A stretch of 25,744 nt of DNA from an uncultured Streptococcus sp. (lineage in GTDB: Bacteria > Bacillota > Bacilli > Lactobacillales > Streptococcaceae). Below, piece after piece: positions 1 through 8,290 of the stretch; position 1 is the stretch's first letter, and every line of letters starts with the position of its first letter. The position numbers and the translations under genes are program-made. Under the pieces are notes generated by a model. It had not been told where the DNA came from and did no database searches. It worked only from the letters and a program-made list of their open reading frames with translations. Where the stretch lies: positions 1-25,744 of the forward strand of contig CAAEFF010000002.1 of assembly GCA_900755085.1 (NCBI GenBank), in the 5' to 3' direction.

Positions 1-112
1 CAGCCGCATCATCTGTACCACTATATTCTACTCCTTTAGGGGCAAATAAGAAAGCACCGACAATAATTACAACAATAGCTGCTAATAACAAAAGATTCTT
101 ATGTTTTTTCAT
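1..112 (-). CDS. cbiN: CbiN, energy-coupling cobalt transporter small subunit (partial, 3' end outside window)
   Basis: Only the first 37 codons are present. They begin MKKHKNLLLLAAIVVIIVGA and form a basic N-terminus followed by one hydrophobic membrane segment (about residues 7-24), then FAPKGVEYSGTDD, which is typical of the first transmembrane helix and start of the extracytoplasmic loop of CbiN. CbiN is the small, two-helix auxiliary subunit of the CbiMNQO cobalt ECF transporter. The ATG overlaps the cbiM stop codon in an ATGA (109-112), so the two are translationally coupled. cbiQ and cbiO are expected just beyond the left edge. The identification rests on the membrane segment and the position after cbiM, since the C-terminal helix is not visible. 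Confidence 0.85.
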   Translation of the reverse strand, partial: MKKHKNLLLLAAIVVIIVGAFLFAPKGVEYSGTDDAA

Positions 113-837
113 AGGAATAGACCCTCTCTTTCACTAGCATTTTCTGAAATCAAGTTATAGAAGATTACTGTAAGTAGTCCTTCTACAATCGCAATTGGAA
201 TTTGTGTAATGAGAAAGACTCCCAAGAACTTAATGGTAGATCCGAATACTCCTGTAGTTGGATCTGGGAAAACCAGGCCAAGTTGAAGGGAAGTTGTTGC
301 ATAAGTTGCCAAGTCAGCAATCATCGCACACAAGAAGAGTGAGACTGGTTTAGATAGTTTCAAAGAACGACTGAATTTATAAACTGCAAATCCGACAAAA
401 GGACCAACTACAGCCATTGAAAAAGCATTGGCACCAAGTGTTGTCAAACCACCATGGGCTAAAAGAAGAGCTTGGAACAACAAACAAATGGTTCCTAAGA
501 CACTAATAACGGATGGTCCAAACATAGCAGTTCCCAAACCTACACCAGTTGGGTGAGAGCTAGATCCAGTTACGGAAGGGATTTTCAATGAAGATAAGAT
601 AAAGATGAAGGCACCTGACAAGGCTAACATAGTTTTTGAATTTGGATCTTTTGAAACAATCTTCTTAATCTTGATCAAACCGAAGATGAAGAATGGTAAA
701 AATAGTAAGAACCAAACGATACACCATACCAATGGAAGATAGCCTTCCATAATGTGCATAGCAGAAACAGGTTGAGGTCTAAAGATGAATAGCAATACTA
801 ATAAAGCAATTGCTAGCATTTTTTTACTTTTTTTCAT
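109..837 (-). CDS. cbiM: CbiM, cobalt ECF transporter substrate-binding membrane subunit
   Basis: 242 residues. CbiM is the S component of the cobalt importer that feeds the corrin pathway. Residues 1-26 look like a cleavable signal sequence ending PQPVSA, so the mature protein would begin Met-His-Ile-Met-Glu-Gly-Tyr-Leu-Pro. This is the hallmark of CbiM/NikM proteins, whose processed N-terminus (with the His at position 2) takes part in metal binding. Several hydrophobic membrane segments follow, along with a conserved region around SSSHPTGVG (about residues 92-100) that supplies further metal-site residues in this family. The start has a good Shine-Dalgarno (AAGGAGTG) upstream. cbiN overlaps its stop. 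NikM, the nickel relative, is the alternative, but the cobalamin context favours cobalt. Confidence 0.95.
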   Translation of the reverse strand: MKKSKKMLAIALLVLLFIFRPQPVSAMHIMEGYLPLVWCIVWFLLFLPFFIFGLIKIKKIVSKDPNSKTMLALSGAFIFILSSLKIPSVTGSSSHPTGVGLGTAMFGPSVISVLGTICLLFQALLLAHGGLTTLGANAFSMAVVGPFVGFAVYKFSRSLKLSKPVSLFLCAMIADLATYATTSLQLGLVFPDPTTGVFGSTIKFLGVFLITQIPIAIVEGLLTVIFYNLISENASEREGLFL

Positions 838-855
838 AATTGCACTCCTTTTTCT

Positions 856-1560
856 TTACCCCAATGGATGTTTCTTAACCAATAGGGTTGTAAAATAATC
901 TAATTTGTCATCAACAGTTAATTCTGATACTCCGTACAGAATCTTTTGCTTCTCAGTAGAAGCATGACTCACTAAAAATGTTTTTTCAATCAAGTTGTGT
1001 TTTTCCAATAAAGGAAGAACGACATCCAAGTGTCTAGCTACCTTCATAATGACGACAGTATCATGAATTGCCAAGGCTTGGTCAATCTTATCAGCATCTG
1101 CTGTAGCTGGTACCACTGCAAAGGACTCCTCATCCATGGTTAAAGGTTGGCCCAAGACAGAAGCCATACTACCAAATGAGGTAATTCCAGGAATTGTTTG
1201 GGTATCGATGCTATCTCCAATTAATCTCAACAGGTAACTATAGGTACTGTAGACCATTGGATCTCCAAGCGTGATAAAACCAACATTTTTCCCAGCCTTC
1301 ACATCTTCCACCACTTCAGCAGCAATTTGTTCCCATTGAGGTTCTTTCTTTTCTAGCGAACGAACCATCGGAAAATGACGTTGTTTAATTTCTAAGTGGT
1401 CACTGACATAGGGGCTTGCAATCGTCAAAGCCACACTTTTAGCGCCACGTTTGGCTTCTGGCGTATACAAGATATCCAATTTATTCAGGATATTCTTTGC
1501 TTTAACGGTAACGAGTTCACTATCACCTGGACCAATCCCAATTCCGTAAAATGTTGCCAT
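856..1560 (-). CDS. cbiL: CbiL, cobalt-factor II C20-methyltransferase
   Basis: 234 residues, normal for the family. CbiL adds a methyl group from S-adenosylmethionine to C20 of cobalt-factor II, giving cobalt-factor III, in the anaerobic cobalamin route. It is a tetrapyrrole methylase: the N-terminal GIGIGPGDSELVTVKA (about residues 6-21) carries the G-x-G-P-G-D loop, and LGDPMVYSTYSYL (about 97-110) and PGITSFGSMAS (about 124-134) are the other conserved blocks. The D-P-M-x-Y-S-T form of the second block is typical of C20-methyltransferases. The start has a strong AGGAGG site. It lies 10 bases after cbiK in the same operon. The cobalt-specific reading is inferred from cbiK, cbiD and cbiG nearby, since the sequence alone cannot distinguish it from CobI. 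Confidence 0.93.
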   Translation of the reverse strand: MATFYGIGIGPGDSELVTVKAKNILNKLDILYTPEAKRGAKSVALTIASPYVSDHLEIKQRHFPMVRSLEKKEPQWEQIAAEVVEDVKAGKNVGFITLGDPMVYSTYSYLLRLIGDSIDTQTIPGITSFGSMASVLGQPLTMDEESFAVVPATADADKIDQALAIHDTVVIMKVARHLDVVLPLLEKHNLIEKTFLVSHASTEKQKILYGVSELTVDDKLDYFTTLLVKKHPLG

Positions 1561-1570
1561 AATTGACCTC

Positions 1571-2338
1571 CTATTGAATGATTTGTTCTAAGTGTTGAAC
1601 ATAAAGTTCTTGAACACTTGGGTATTCCCCAAGTCCAATCAAGTGTGTTTCCACTTGATAGCCTTTTTCTGTGAAAAAGTGTTTCCATGAACCTTCTTCA
1701 TCCGAACACAAATCATTTGTTGCATGATCTCCTGCAACCAACATAAATGGGGCAAGATGTACTTTTTTAACGCCTTTAGCTTCCAGCTGTTTTTCAAGGT
1801 CCTCTACTGGTGGATAAGATTCCACACACCCGATATAAACAGGTGTTTCCATCAGCATGTGGTCTAATGCAGCATAAGCCGTAAATGCATAGTGCTGACT
1901 ACCATGTCCCATAAGGATGGTTGCTTCGTCTACATCATTATTATTGTATTCTTTTACAAGGATATTTGCAACATTTTCATAATCTTCTTCACTAAAAAGA
2001 AGAGGTTTCCCAATTTTTAGAATGTCAAATTCATGTTTCAATTGGTTGGCTTGATGAAGGACTTTTTCATATTCACTTCCTAGAATAACATGAAGCGGTT
2101 GAATGTATACTTCCTTTACACCATCCTTTTTCAATTGTTCCAAAAGTTGATTAACTGTTGGAACTGTGATTCCTTCATTTTCCTTAATTCTCTTAATGAC
2201 AACATTCGAAGTGAAGGCACGATACACTTGAAAATCAGGGAATCGTTTTTGGATGGCCTCTTCACAGGCTTGAATGGTTTTCTTTCGTGTTTCAGGATAG
2301 GTCGTCCCGAAACTAACAACTATAATCGCTTTACTCAT
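1571..2338 (-). CDS. cbiK: CbiK, anaerobic sirohydrochlorin cobaltochelatase
   Basis: 255 residues from the chosen ATG (MSKAIIVVSFGTTYPETR). A GTG two codons upstream is open, but the ATG is better spaced from the GGGA Shine-Dalgarno. CbiK inserts Co2+ into sirohydrochlorin, the step that commits the pathway to early cobalt insertion. The metal and catalytic residues of the Salmonella enzyme have visible counterparts: Glu89 in ILGSEYEKV, His145 in ILMGHGSQHY and His205 in LVAGDHATND. No signal peptide is present, so this is the cytoplasmic form. The ATG lies inside the last codons of cobA-hemD (8-base overlap), so the pair is translationally coupled. A ferrochelatase role for siroheme is a possible side activity. 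Confidence 0.95.
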   Translation of the reverse strand: MSKAIIVVSFGTTYPETRKKTIQACEEAIQKRFPDFQVYRAFTSNVVIKRIKENEGITVPTVNQLLEQLKKDGVKEVYIQPLHVILGSEYEKVLHQANQLKHEFDILKIGKPLLFSEEDYENVANILVKEYNNNDVDEATILMGHGSQHYAFTAYAALDHMLMETPVYIGCVESYPPVEDLEKQLEAKGVKKVHLAPFMLVAGDHATNDLCSDEEGSWKHFFTEKGYQVETHLIGLGEYPSVQELYVQHLEQIIQ

Positions 2339-3791
2339 TTTCACTTTCCCTTCTAAAAAAAGTTTGGCAAGCTTTACAAACAGATTTTAAGGTCTTCTCT
2401 TCTGATTCAATCAAGTGATGATAGCCTGCTTTTTCCAAGACAGATCTAGTATTGTCTCCCATAATGATAATGGGTTTCCCTTTCCAATTCTCTTGAGATT
2501 TTTCGGCCATCAAAACAAAGTGGTAGGCCGCAGCAGAATTTGGTAAACAAACAAGCTGAATATCTTCTGAATGATAGGCAAACGATTCACTTTCAAAATC
2601 TACTGAATGAGTTGAGTAGATCGGGAAGTTCAAAACTTCAGCTACTGCTTTTTCCTTAATATCTGAAGTGAGGATGATCCAGTTTCCTTCTTGATCAGCC
2701 ATTCGTTTCACAAAATTTTCTTCTGCAAAATCGTTGATCTGATCATACAAACGAATACCTGATTCTTTGATGGCCTTAATCGTGTGATGACCACTAGCGA
2801 CAATCTTTAAATGACTGAGACTACGAATATCTAGGTCTTTATCTTGCAAATAAGCAACAAAGAATTTCCAAGAGCTAGGATCAGTGATCAATACCCCATC
2901 AATGCTAGAGAGTTCAGGTAGTGACAATTCTTTTGCAAGCAATTTACTTGGAGACTGAAAAGCGTAAACTGTCGCCCCAGCATCCTTCAACAGTTTGGGA
3001 AGTTTAGCATTTGGCGTTTCTTGAACCAAAATAGTACGACCAAATAAAGGAAGTTTTTCATGGTAGTTTAATTCCTCACGGAAAGCAACGACGTCACCAA
3101 TCACAATTAAACTCGGCGCTTTCATTTGATGTTGTTCAACCAGCCCAACAATGTTTTCTAACTTACCATCGATCGAACGTTGTTGAGGGTGGGTGGCCCA
3201 TTCAATAATAGCGACAGGAGTATCCTTATCATAGCCACGTACCATCAATTCTTCACAGATAGTCTGTAAGTTTTTCATCCCCATTAAAAAGACTAGGGTA
3301 CCCTTTAGATGGGAAATAGCGTCCCAGTTTAGTGCTTCACTGGCATCTTGTAAATGCCCAGTGAAGACATGAAAGCTAGTTGCGATATTTCTAAAAGTCA
3401 TGGGAATGCCGGCATAAGCAAGGCCAGCAATCGCAGAGGTGATTCCAGGAACTACTTCAAATGGAACTCCTTCCTGGATGAGAGTTTGTGCTTCTTCTCC
3501 TCCCCTACCAAAGATATAGGGGTCGCCACTTTTTAGACGAACAACTTTTTTCCCTGCTTTGGCTTTTTCAACCAGGACTTCCTCAATTTCTTCTTGGGAG
3601 ACACAGGGTTGATTAGGAATCTTACCAACATAAATCTTTTCACAGTCCGATTTTGTGTAGGACAGAAGCATAGGATTCACTAAACGATCATAGATCAGAA
3701 CATCTGCCTCCTCTAGTCTGCGAGCTCCTTTTACAGAGATTAATTCCTCATCACCTGGACCTGCACCAACTAGACTAACAAAGCCACTCAT
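2331..3791 (-). CDS. cobA-hemD: CobA-HemD fusion: uroporphyrinogen-III C-methyltransferase / uroporphyrinogen-III synthase
   Basis: 486 residues, two domains. Residues 1 to about 245 are a SUMT (uroporphyrinogen III to precorrin-2). They contain the N-terminal LVGAGPGDEELISVKGARRL, RLKSGDPYIFGRGGEEA (about 85-100), and VPGITSAIAGLAYAGIPMTFR. The D-P-Y-I-F-G-R-G-G form is diagnostic of SUMT among tetrapyrrole methylases. Residues about 250-486 are a HemD-like uroporphyrinogen-III synthase domain starting FGRTILVQETPNAKLPKLL. HemD is poorly conserved, and I assign it from position and fold-like pattern. The fusion places ring closure and the branch-point methylation in one polypeptide, a known arrangement in Firmicutes. 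The start overlaps the cbiJ stop (ATGA) and the stop overlaps cbiK. No siroheme (CysG-type) dehydrogenase domain is present. Confidence 0.93.
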   Translation of the reverse strand: MSGFVSLVGAGPGDEELISVKGARRLEEADVLIYDRLVNPMLLSYTKSDCEKIYVGKIPNQPCVSQEEIEEVLVEKAKAGKKVVRLKSGDPYIFGRGGEEAQTLIQEGVPFEVVPGITSAIAGLAYAGIPMTFRNIATSFHVFTGHLQDASEALNWDAISHLKGTLVFLMGMKNLQTICEELMVRGYDKDTPVAIIEWATHPQQRSIDGKLENIVGLVEQHQMKAPSLIVIGDVVAFREELNYHEKLPLFGRTILVQETPNAKLPKLLKDAGATVYAFQSPSKLLAKELSLPELSSIDGVLITDPSSWKFFVAYLQDKDLDIRSLSHLKIVASGHHTIKAIKESGIRLYDQINDFAEENFVKRMADQEGNWIILTSDIKEKAVAEVLNFPIYSTHSVDFESESFAYHSEDIQLVCLPNSAAAYHFVLMAEKSQENWKGKPIIIMGDNTRSVLEKAGYHHLIESEEKTLKSVCKACQTFFRRESENE

Positions 3792-4549
3792 TCTGCCACC
3801 TCTTTCTTCAAATAGGCTTCCAATTCTTCAATAGTTGAAACCACTTTAGGATAATGAACGATTGGCCGTGAAATAATCACACAATCCATTCCTAGTTCTT
3901 GGCAACCTTCAATCTTTTCTCGAATACCACCAATATTTCCACTTTCTTTAGAAACAAATACTTCTGCTTTCGAGCGTGCTAATAATTCTTTATTGCATTC
4001 TTTAGAGAAAGGAGCTTTGATGGCATCGATTTGATCCGGAACAAGTCCTAACTCTTCACAGCCCTTAAGGACTTCTGAAGTCGGAAGAACTCGGACTACA
4101 ATGCGAGAGTCAGGTAAACCATGTACGAATAGGGGCAAAGTTTTACTTCCTGTCCCTAAGTAGACAGTTTTGTATTGCTTCTCTTTCATGTATTCAATGG
4201 CTTCTTCTGTCGAATGAACAACCGTTGCTCCAGATAAATCATTGGTAGCTTGTCGTTCGAAGCGTACATAAGGGATGCCAGCCAGATTTGCTGCTTTCAT
4301 TGCTTCCTGAGAAACAATGTCAGCAAAAGGATGGGAAGCATCAATAATTTCGTCAACTTCATTTTGTTTGATGAAATCCACCATATCTTGAGCAGTCATT
4401 CTCCCTTGAACGACATTTTGTCCAAATTTAGAAGCTAAATGACGTCCATAATCCGAAACAACAGAGGTCGTGACAGGAATATCTTTTTGTGAAAGAAATT
4501 CAAGGACTTCCGTACTTTCAGCAGTTCCACCGAAAAGCAGTTTCATCAT
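3788..4549 (-). CDS. cbiJ: CbiJ, cobalt-precorrin-6A reductase
   Basis: 253 residues, family length. CbiJ reduces the corrin macrocycle of cobalt-precorrin-6A with a nicotinamide cofactor, giving cobalt-precorrin-6B. The N-terminal KLLFGGTAESTEVLEFL is the conserved CobK/CbiJ nucleotide-binding start, and EIIDASHPFADIVSQEA (about residues 67-83) is the second family signature. Others are LGTGSKTL and IKAPFSKECN. The ORF begins with two ATG codons, ATGATG. The first overlaps the cbiH stop (TGA) and is better spaced from GAGG, so I use it. The 3' end overlaps cobA-hemD by four bases. CobK of the aerobic route is the homologue, and the neighbours point to the anaerobic pathway. Confidence 0.94.
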   Translation of the reverse strand: MMKLLFGGTAESTEVLEFLSQKDIPVTTSVVSDYGRHLASKFGQNVVQGRMTAQDMVDFIKQNEVDEIIDASHPFADIVSQEAMKAANLAGIPYVRFERQATNDLSGATVVHSTEEAIEYMKEKQYKTVYLGTGSKTLPLFVHGLPDSRIVVRVLPTSEVLKGCEELGLVPDQIDAIKAPFSKECNKELLARSKAEVFVSKESGNIGGIREKIEGCQELGMDCVIISRPIVHYPKVVSTIEELEAYLKKEVAE

Positions 4550-5271
4550 AGTGTGTATCCTCGAGGTGTGATCATGCGTCCATTTTTCACATAAGTTTCT
4601 TTGTTTCCGACAATGACAATCGTTGTCATATCTACAAGAGTTTCATCTAAGTCTTCAATCGTCGTCAAAATAATTTCTTCGTCCTTACGTCCAATATCTT
4701 TTCCGATTCCGACAATCGTATCTTTGGCTTTGTATTCAGACATAATTTCGAGTGCTCTTGACAAGTGCTCTGGACGACCTTTACTTCTTGGATTGTAAAG
4801 ACAAACTACAAAGTCCCCTTGTGCTGCTGCATGAAGACGTTTTTCAATCATTTCCCAAGGCGTCATCAAGTCACTTAGTGAAATATGGCAGAAATCATTC
4901 ATCAAAGGTGCACCCATCACTGCAGCGGCTCCCAAGCTTGCTGTAATTCCAGGTACAACTTTTACTTCAAGAGTATCGTTTTCTTCCAACAATTCAAGAA
5001 TCAAACCAGCCATTCCGTAAACACCCGCGTCACCACTAGAAACAACACCTACATTTTTTCCAGTTTCATGAGCTAGGTCAATGGCTTTTTGACAGCGTTC
5101 AATTTCATGACGCATACCAGTCGCAACCATTTCTTTATCTTTTACAAGATCTTTGATCAAACGCATGTAGGTAGAATAACCAACAATAATTTCACAATCT
5201 TTAATAGCTTCCAATGCTTCTTGAGACATCAATTCTTCTTTACCTGGGCCAAGTCCAATAACGTATAACAT
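4546..5271 (-). CDS. cbiH: CbiH, cobalt-factor III / cobalt-precorrin-3 C17-methyltransferase
   Basis: 241 residues, the length of the simple single-domain form without extra ferredoxin-like or C-terminal extensions. CbiH methylates C17 and drives ring contraction. It has the tetrapyrrole methylase loop VIGLGPGKEELMSQEAL at the N-terminus, then VVSSGDAGVYGMAGLILE (about residues 76-94) and VVPGITASLGAAAVMGAPLMNDFCHISLSDLMTPW in two parts. The G-D-A-G-V-Y-G-M motif and H-x-S-L-S-D-L-x-T-P-W are hallmarks of the CbiH/CobJ subfamily. VCLYNPRSKGRPEHL is a further signature. The start is preceded by AAGGAG. It is coupled to cbiJ downstream by ATGA. Confidence 0.95.
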   Translation of the reverse strand: MLYVIGLGPGKEELMSQEALEAIKDCEIIVGYSTYMRLIKDLVKDKEMVATGMRHEIERCQKAIDLAHETGKNVGVVSSGDAGVYGMAGLILELLEENDTLEVKVVPGITASLGAAAVMGAPLMNDFCHISLSDLMTPWEMIEKRLHAAAQGDFVVCLYNPRSKGRPEHLSRALEIMSEYKAKDTIVGIGKDIGRKDEEIILTTIEDLDETLVDMTTIVIVGNKETYVKNGRMITPRGYTL

Positions 5272-5296
5272 ATGTATTTCTCCTTAAATTTAATAT

Positions 5297-6355
5297 TTAA
5301 TAATTGTTACCTAATTTACCAAGTGCAAATGTTGCACCGTTTTGTGCGAACCGTTGGGTCAGCACATTTCCTTTACTTGCAAGGTCCGCACTAGCAAGTG
5401 CGACACTTCCTACACCTACAGTCTTCTTCACAAATTCCGATTGAGGATACTTATCAGCTACTACTTGAAGTTCTTCCTTAGAATAAGTGACAAACGGACA
5501 ATCTAGGTCTTGGGCTAATGCTAGTATAGCTTGTTCATTTTTTTTGACATCAATACTAGCTATCTTAGCGATTTCTGAACTGGAGATTCCCTCTTGTTCA
5601 CAAAACGCTCGGAATGATTCCATAAAAGTGGAAGGTGGAAGATCCTTCTTTGCCCCAACTCCTAAAACATAGGGTTTTGGATGAATCAGGGCTACCACTT
5701 CTTCGTCAACCTCAACTGCTTGAGAGGTCAACCAAATAAATGGGCTCTTATTAGCAAGTACTTCCTGTATCTGATTTTCCTCAATAACTGTTAGCCCTCT
5801 CAGGTCAGAAACCCAAGGCTTTTCTTGATAAAAATAGACACAGTCCTTATTGGCTAAATAAGAATTAAATACTTTCACTAAGTGGCGCAATTCTTCCCGC
5901 CACCCATTTACTTCTTTAGCAATATTATCCAAGGCTACAACATTTTGTGTATCTGTTGCGGTCGTGATCACTGGATTTGAATCTAATAATTCAGCGATTT
6001 TAAGTGTAACTTGATTGGCCCCACCTAAGTGACCACTCAATAAACTAATCACATGATTGGCTTTTTCATCCATAACGATCACAGCAGGATCGGTTGTTTT
6101 GTCTTTAATAACAGGGGCAATGCCTCTGACAACCGCACCAATCGCCATGATACAAATTAAGACATCCACCTCTTGGAATACTTTCCGAAGTCCTTCAATG
6201 ACACGTCCTTCAATCGGTACCGTTCGAGAGTCAGCGATTTTCACAGTGGTATAGACTGGACAATCAATCCCAAGTTTTTCCTTGAGCTCTAGTCCTAAAT
6301 TTTTTGCATTGTTAGTAACCGCCACAATGGCGTAACGAGGGGAATCATTTAGCAT
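5297..6355 (-). CDS. cbiG: CbiG, cobalt-precorrin-5A hydrolase
   Basis: 352 residues. CbiG opens the delta-lactone of cobalt-precorrin-5A and releases the two-carbon fragment as acetaldehyde; it is specific to the anaerobic pathway. The N-terminal and middle domains contain VLICIMAIGAVVRGIAPVIKDK (in parts) and SLLSGHLGGANQVTLKIAELL (about residues 104-124), the strongest CbiG signature. The C-terminal CbiG_C domain (about 228-352) begins YVLGVGAKKDLPP and ends with the VGVGSVALASADLASKGNVL block. The start overlaps the end of cbiF by 11 bases. The acetaldehyde released is chemically the same intermediate as in ethanolamine breakdown, though the flux would be negligible. Confidence 0.95.
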   Translation of the reverse strand: MLNDSPRYAIVAVTNNAKNLGLELKEKLGIDCPVYTTVKIADSRTVPIEGRVIEGLRKVFQEVDVLICIMAIGAVVRGIAPVIKDKTTDPAVIVMDEKANHVISLLSGHLGGANQVTLKIAELLDSNPVITTATDTQNVVALDNIAKEVNGWREELRHLVKVFNSYLANKDCVYFYQEKPWVSDLRGLTVIEENQIQEVLANKSPFIWLTSQAVEVDEEVVALIHPKPYVLGVGAKKDLPPSTFMESFRAFCEQEGISSSEIAKIASIDVKKNEQAILALAQDLDCPFVTYSKEELQVVADKYPQSEFVKKTVGVGSVALASADLASKGNVLTQRFAQNGATFALGKLGNNY

Positions 6356-7118
6356 GCGAACTCAATCCTTTACGGAATTCATGGTGGAAATCTTTGTGAT
6401 AGAGTTTAGAGTAGTAAAACTCTTCACCCAAGAAATCTCCAACTAAAATCAAGGCAGTTTTTCTAATTTTAGCTTCTTTGACCTTCTCAGCAATGGTCTC
6501 CAATGTCCCAAAGACCTTGCGTTCATCTGGCCAAGTTGCCTTATAGATTACTGCGACAGGTGTTTCTATTGGATAACCACCCTCAACCAATTCAGCCACC
6601 ACTTTTTCAATGCCTTGTACAGATAAGAAAATGGCCATAGAGGTTCTGTGCTGAGCATAGCTTCGGAGGGATTCTCGTTCAGGAACTGGGGTCCGCCCGG
6701 CCATGCGAGTGATAATCACACTTTGAGAGACTTCAGGGACCGTATATTCTGTTCCAATACTTGAAGCCGCACCTAAGAAAGAGCTCACCCCAGGAATACA
6801 GTCAAATTCAATGCCTCTCTTCTTCATCTCTTCTGTTTGCTCACGAATAGAACCGTAGATAGAGAAATCCCCTGTCTGCAAGCGGACGACGTCTTTTCCA
6901 GCTTTAACAGCTTCTTCCATGACATCGATAATTTCCATCAAATGCATAGAAGCACTGTCATGAATCTCCGCACCTTCTTTACAGTATTGAAGGAGATCTG
7001 GATTTACAAGAGAACCCGCGTAGATAACTACATCTGCTTGGGATAATTTGCGGTAACCTTTTAGAGTAATGAGATCCACATCACCAGGTCCTGCACCGAC
7101 AAAATGTACAATTGACAT
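6345..7118 (-). CDS. cbiF: CbiF, cobalt-precorrin-4 C11-methyltransferase
   Basis: 257 residues, family length. CbiF adds a methyl group at C11 of cobalt-precorrin-4. Its tetrapyrrole methylase blocks are HFVGAGPGDVDLITLKGYR at the N-terminus, VVRLQTGDFSIYGSIREQ (about residues 78-95) and CIPGVSSFLGAASSIGTEYT. The T-G-D-x-S-I-Y-G motif and the preceding D-S-A-S-M-H-L are characteristic of CbiF/CobM rather than CobA, CbiL or CbiH. A weaker AAAGGA site precedes the ATG. It lies 4 bases after cbiT and overlaps cbiG downstream. Confidence 0.95.
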   Translation of the reverse strand: MSIVHFVGAGPGDVDLITLKGYRKLSQADVVIYAGSLVNPDLLQYCKEGAEIHDSASMHLMEIIDVMEEAVKAGKDVVRLQTGDFSIYGSIREQTEEMKKRGIEFDCIPGVSSFLGAASSIGTEYTVPEVSQSVIITRMAGRTPVPERESLRSYAQHRTSMAIFLSVQGIEKVVAELVEGGYPIETPVAVIYKATWPDERKVFGTLETIAEKVKEAKIRKTALILVGDFLGEEFYYSKLYHKDFHHEFRKGLSSHAK

Positions 7119-7122
7119 ATAT

Positions 7123-7686
7123 TTAATTCCTTTCTGGTTTTACAGCTGAGACAATGATCGTTGGGTTTTGCTGTTTAAAATAGTGGCCCTTGCCCAAAGC
7201 AGACCATCTACTAGCTTGAATAGATACAACATCTAAGTATTGCCATTCCAATTTTTCAGCAAGTTGAATAGCTTCCATAGCATTTTCCAAGAGGATAAAG
7301 TTTAGAACAAATCGTCCTCCAGGTACCAACAAACTTTCACACCACTCAAAGATTTCTGCCATATTGCCACCGGTTCCACCCACAAAAATAGCATCAAACT
7401 GTCCATCTAGGTCAACAGGGGCTTTTCCTTTTATCAGATTAATATTTTGACAGCCAAAGTAATTAATATTTTCCTGTGTCAGTGCAACTGCGTCTTCATT
7501 TTGCTCAATTGCAACGACTTCTAAGTTCGGAAAAGATACAGCTGCTTGAATGGTTACACTGCCTGTACCAGAGCCAACATCCAGCATTCTCTTTGCCTTG
7601 CGTAAGTCCAATTTATCAATACTGATAGCCCTGACCTCTTCTTTTGTCATTGGGACCTTTGCCCTAATAAATGCCGAATCCTTCAT
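7123..7686 (-). CDS. cbiT: CbiT, cobalt-precorrin-6B C15-methyltransferase (decarboxylating)
   Basis: 187 residues. CbiT methylates C15 and removes the acetate carboxyl of ring C. It is a class I Rossmann SAM methyltransferase, unlike the tetrapyrrole methylases around it: MLDVGSGTGSVTIQAAV (about residues 34-50) is motif I and VVAIEQNEDAV is the ribose-binding acidic strand end. The N-terminal MTKEEVRAISIDKLDL is the conserved CbiT lead-in. FDAIFVGGTGGNMAEIFEW is also typical. The gene starts 23 bases inside cbiE, so it is coupled to it. In aerobic organisms the two functions are fused as CobL; here they are separate, as is usual for the cbi pathway. Confidence 0.95.
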   Translation of the reverse strand: MKDSAFIRAKVPMTKEEVRAISIDKLDLRKAKRMLDVGSGTGSVTIQAAVSFPNLEVVAIEQNEDAVALTQENINYFGCQNINLIKGKAPVDLDGQFDAIFVGGTGGNMAEIFEWCESLLVPGGRFVLNFILLENAMEAIQLAEKLEWQYLDVVSIQASRWSALGKGHYFKQQNPTIIVSAVKPERN

Positions 7687-8290
7687 CTAAAATCACCACC
7701 ACATTCATTTCATATTGTCGATTGACAACTTGATCTTCTGCTAAAATTTCAATGTTTTCATCTTCATAACTAAGATTTTCACCGATGACTAAGACTTTTT
7801 TCAAGCCTCGTTTTTTAACTTCTTGAGCAATTTCATATGGACCAATTTTTTTATCGGTTACCATAAATACTTTTGGTAAAGAAAGAATGAAATCAAAATT
7901 AGGAATTTTTGCGTGACTACTTGTCAAGTAGGCTTCATTCATAGGCAACGATACCTTGCTAGCCAAATACTGGAAAGACGAAATTCCTGGCTGAATAAGC
8001 ACGCGCCCTTTAAATTTCTCAGACAACCATTTTCCCAAACCATAAATCAAGGGGTCCCCTGAAGCCAAATAAAGTATGGTCGATTCTTCCGGATAAGACT
8101 CTATTAATTGAGCTAATTCTGAAAGTTTTTTTGGAGGTACGACACCTTTTGACTGATAGGCAGCTGGAAGGATTTCCAAATGACGCTCACTTCCAAGAAT
8201 ATAGTCTGCCTTTTCATAAATTTCTTCACTTCCCAAAAGTCCATAGGAAGGGGCTCCTGGCCCTATTCCAATTACATAGATCACGTCCAT
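7664..8290 (-). CDS. cbiE: CbiE, cobalt-precorrin-7 C5-methyltransferase
   Basis: 208 residues. CbiE methylates C5 of the corrin ring. It is the shortest tetrapyrrole methylase in the window: VIGIGPGAPSYGLLGSEEIY at the N-terminus, ILYLASGDPLIYGLGKWLSE (about residues 72-91) and IQPGISSFQYLASKVSLP. The S-G-D-P-L-x-Y-G-x-G motif and the SERHLEILP block (about 34-42) are characteristic of CbiE and of the N-terminal half of CobL. The ATG lies within the last codons of cbiD (10-base overlap), and the 3' end overlaps cbiT by 23 bases, the deepest overlap in this operon. Confidence 0.94.
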   Translation of the reverse strand: MDVIYVIGIGPGAPSYGLLGSEEIYEKADYILGSERHLEILPAAYQSKGVVPPKKLSELAQLIESYPEESTILYLASGDPLIYGLGKWLSEKFKGRVLIQPGISSFQYLASKVSLPMNEAYLTSSHAKIPNFDFILSLPKVFMVTDKKIGPYEIAQEVKKRGLKKVLVIGENLSYEDENIEILAEDQVVNRQYEMNVVVILDEGFGIY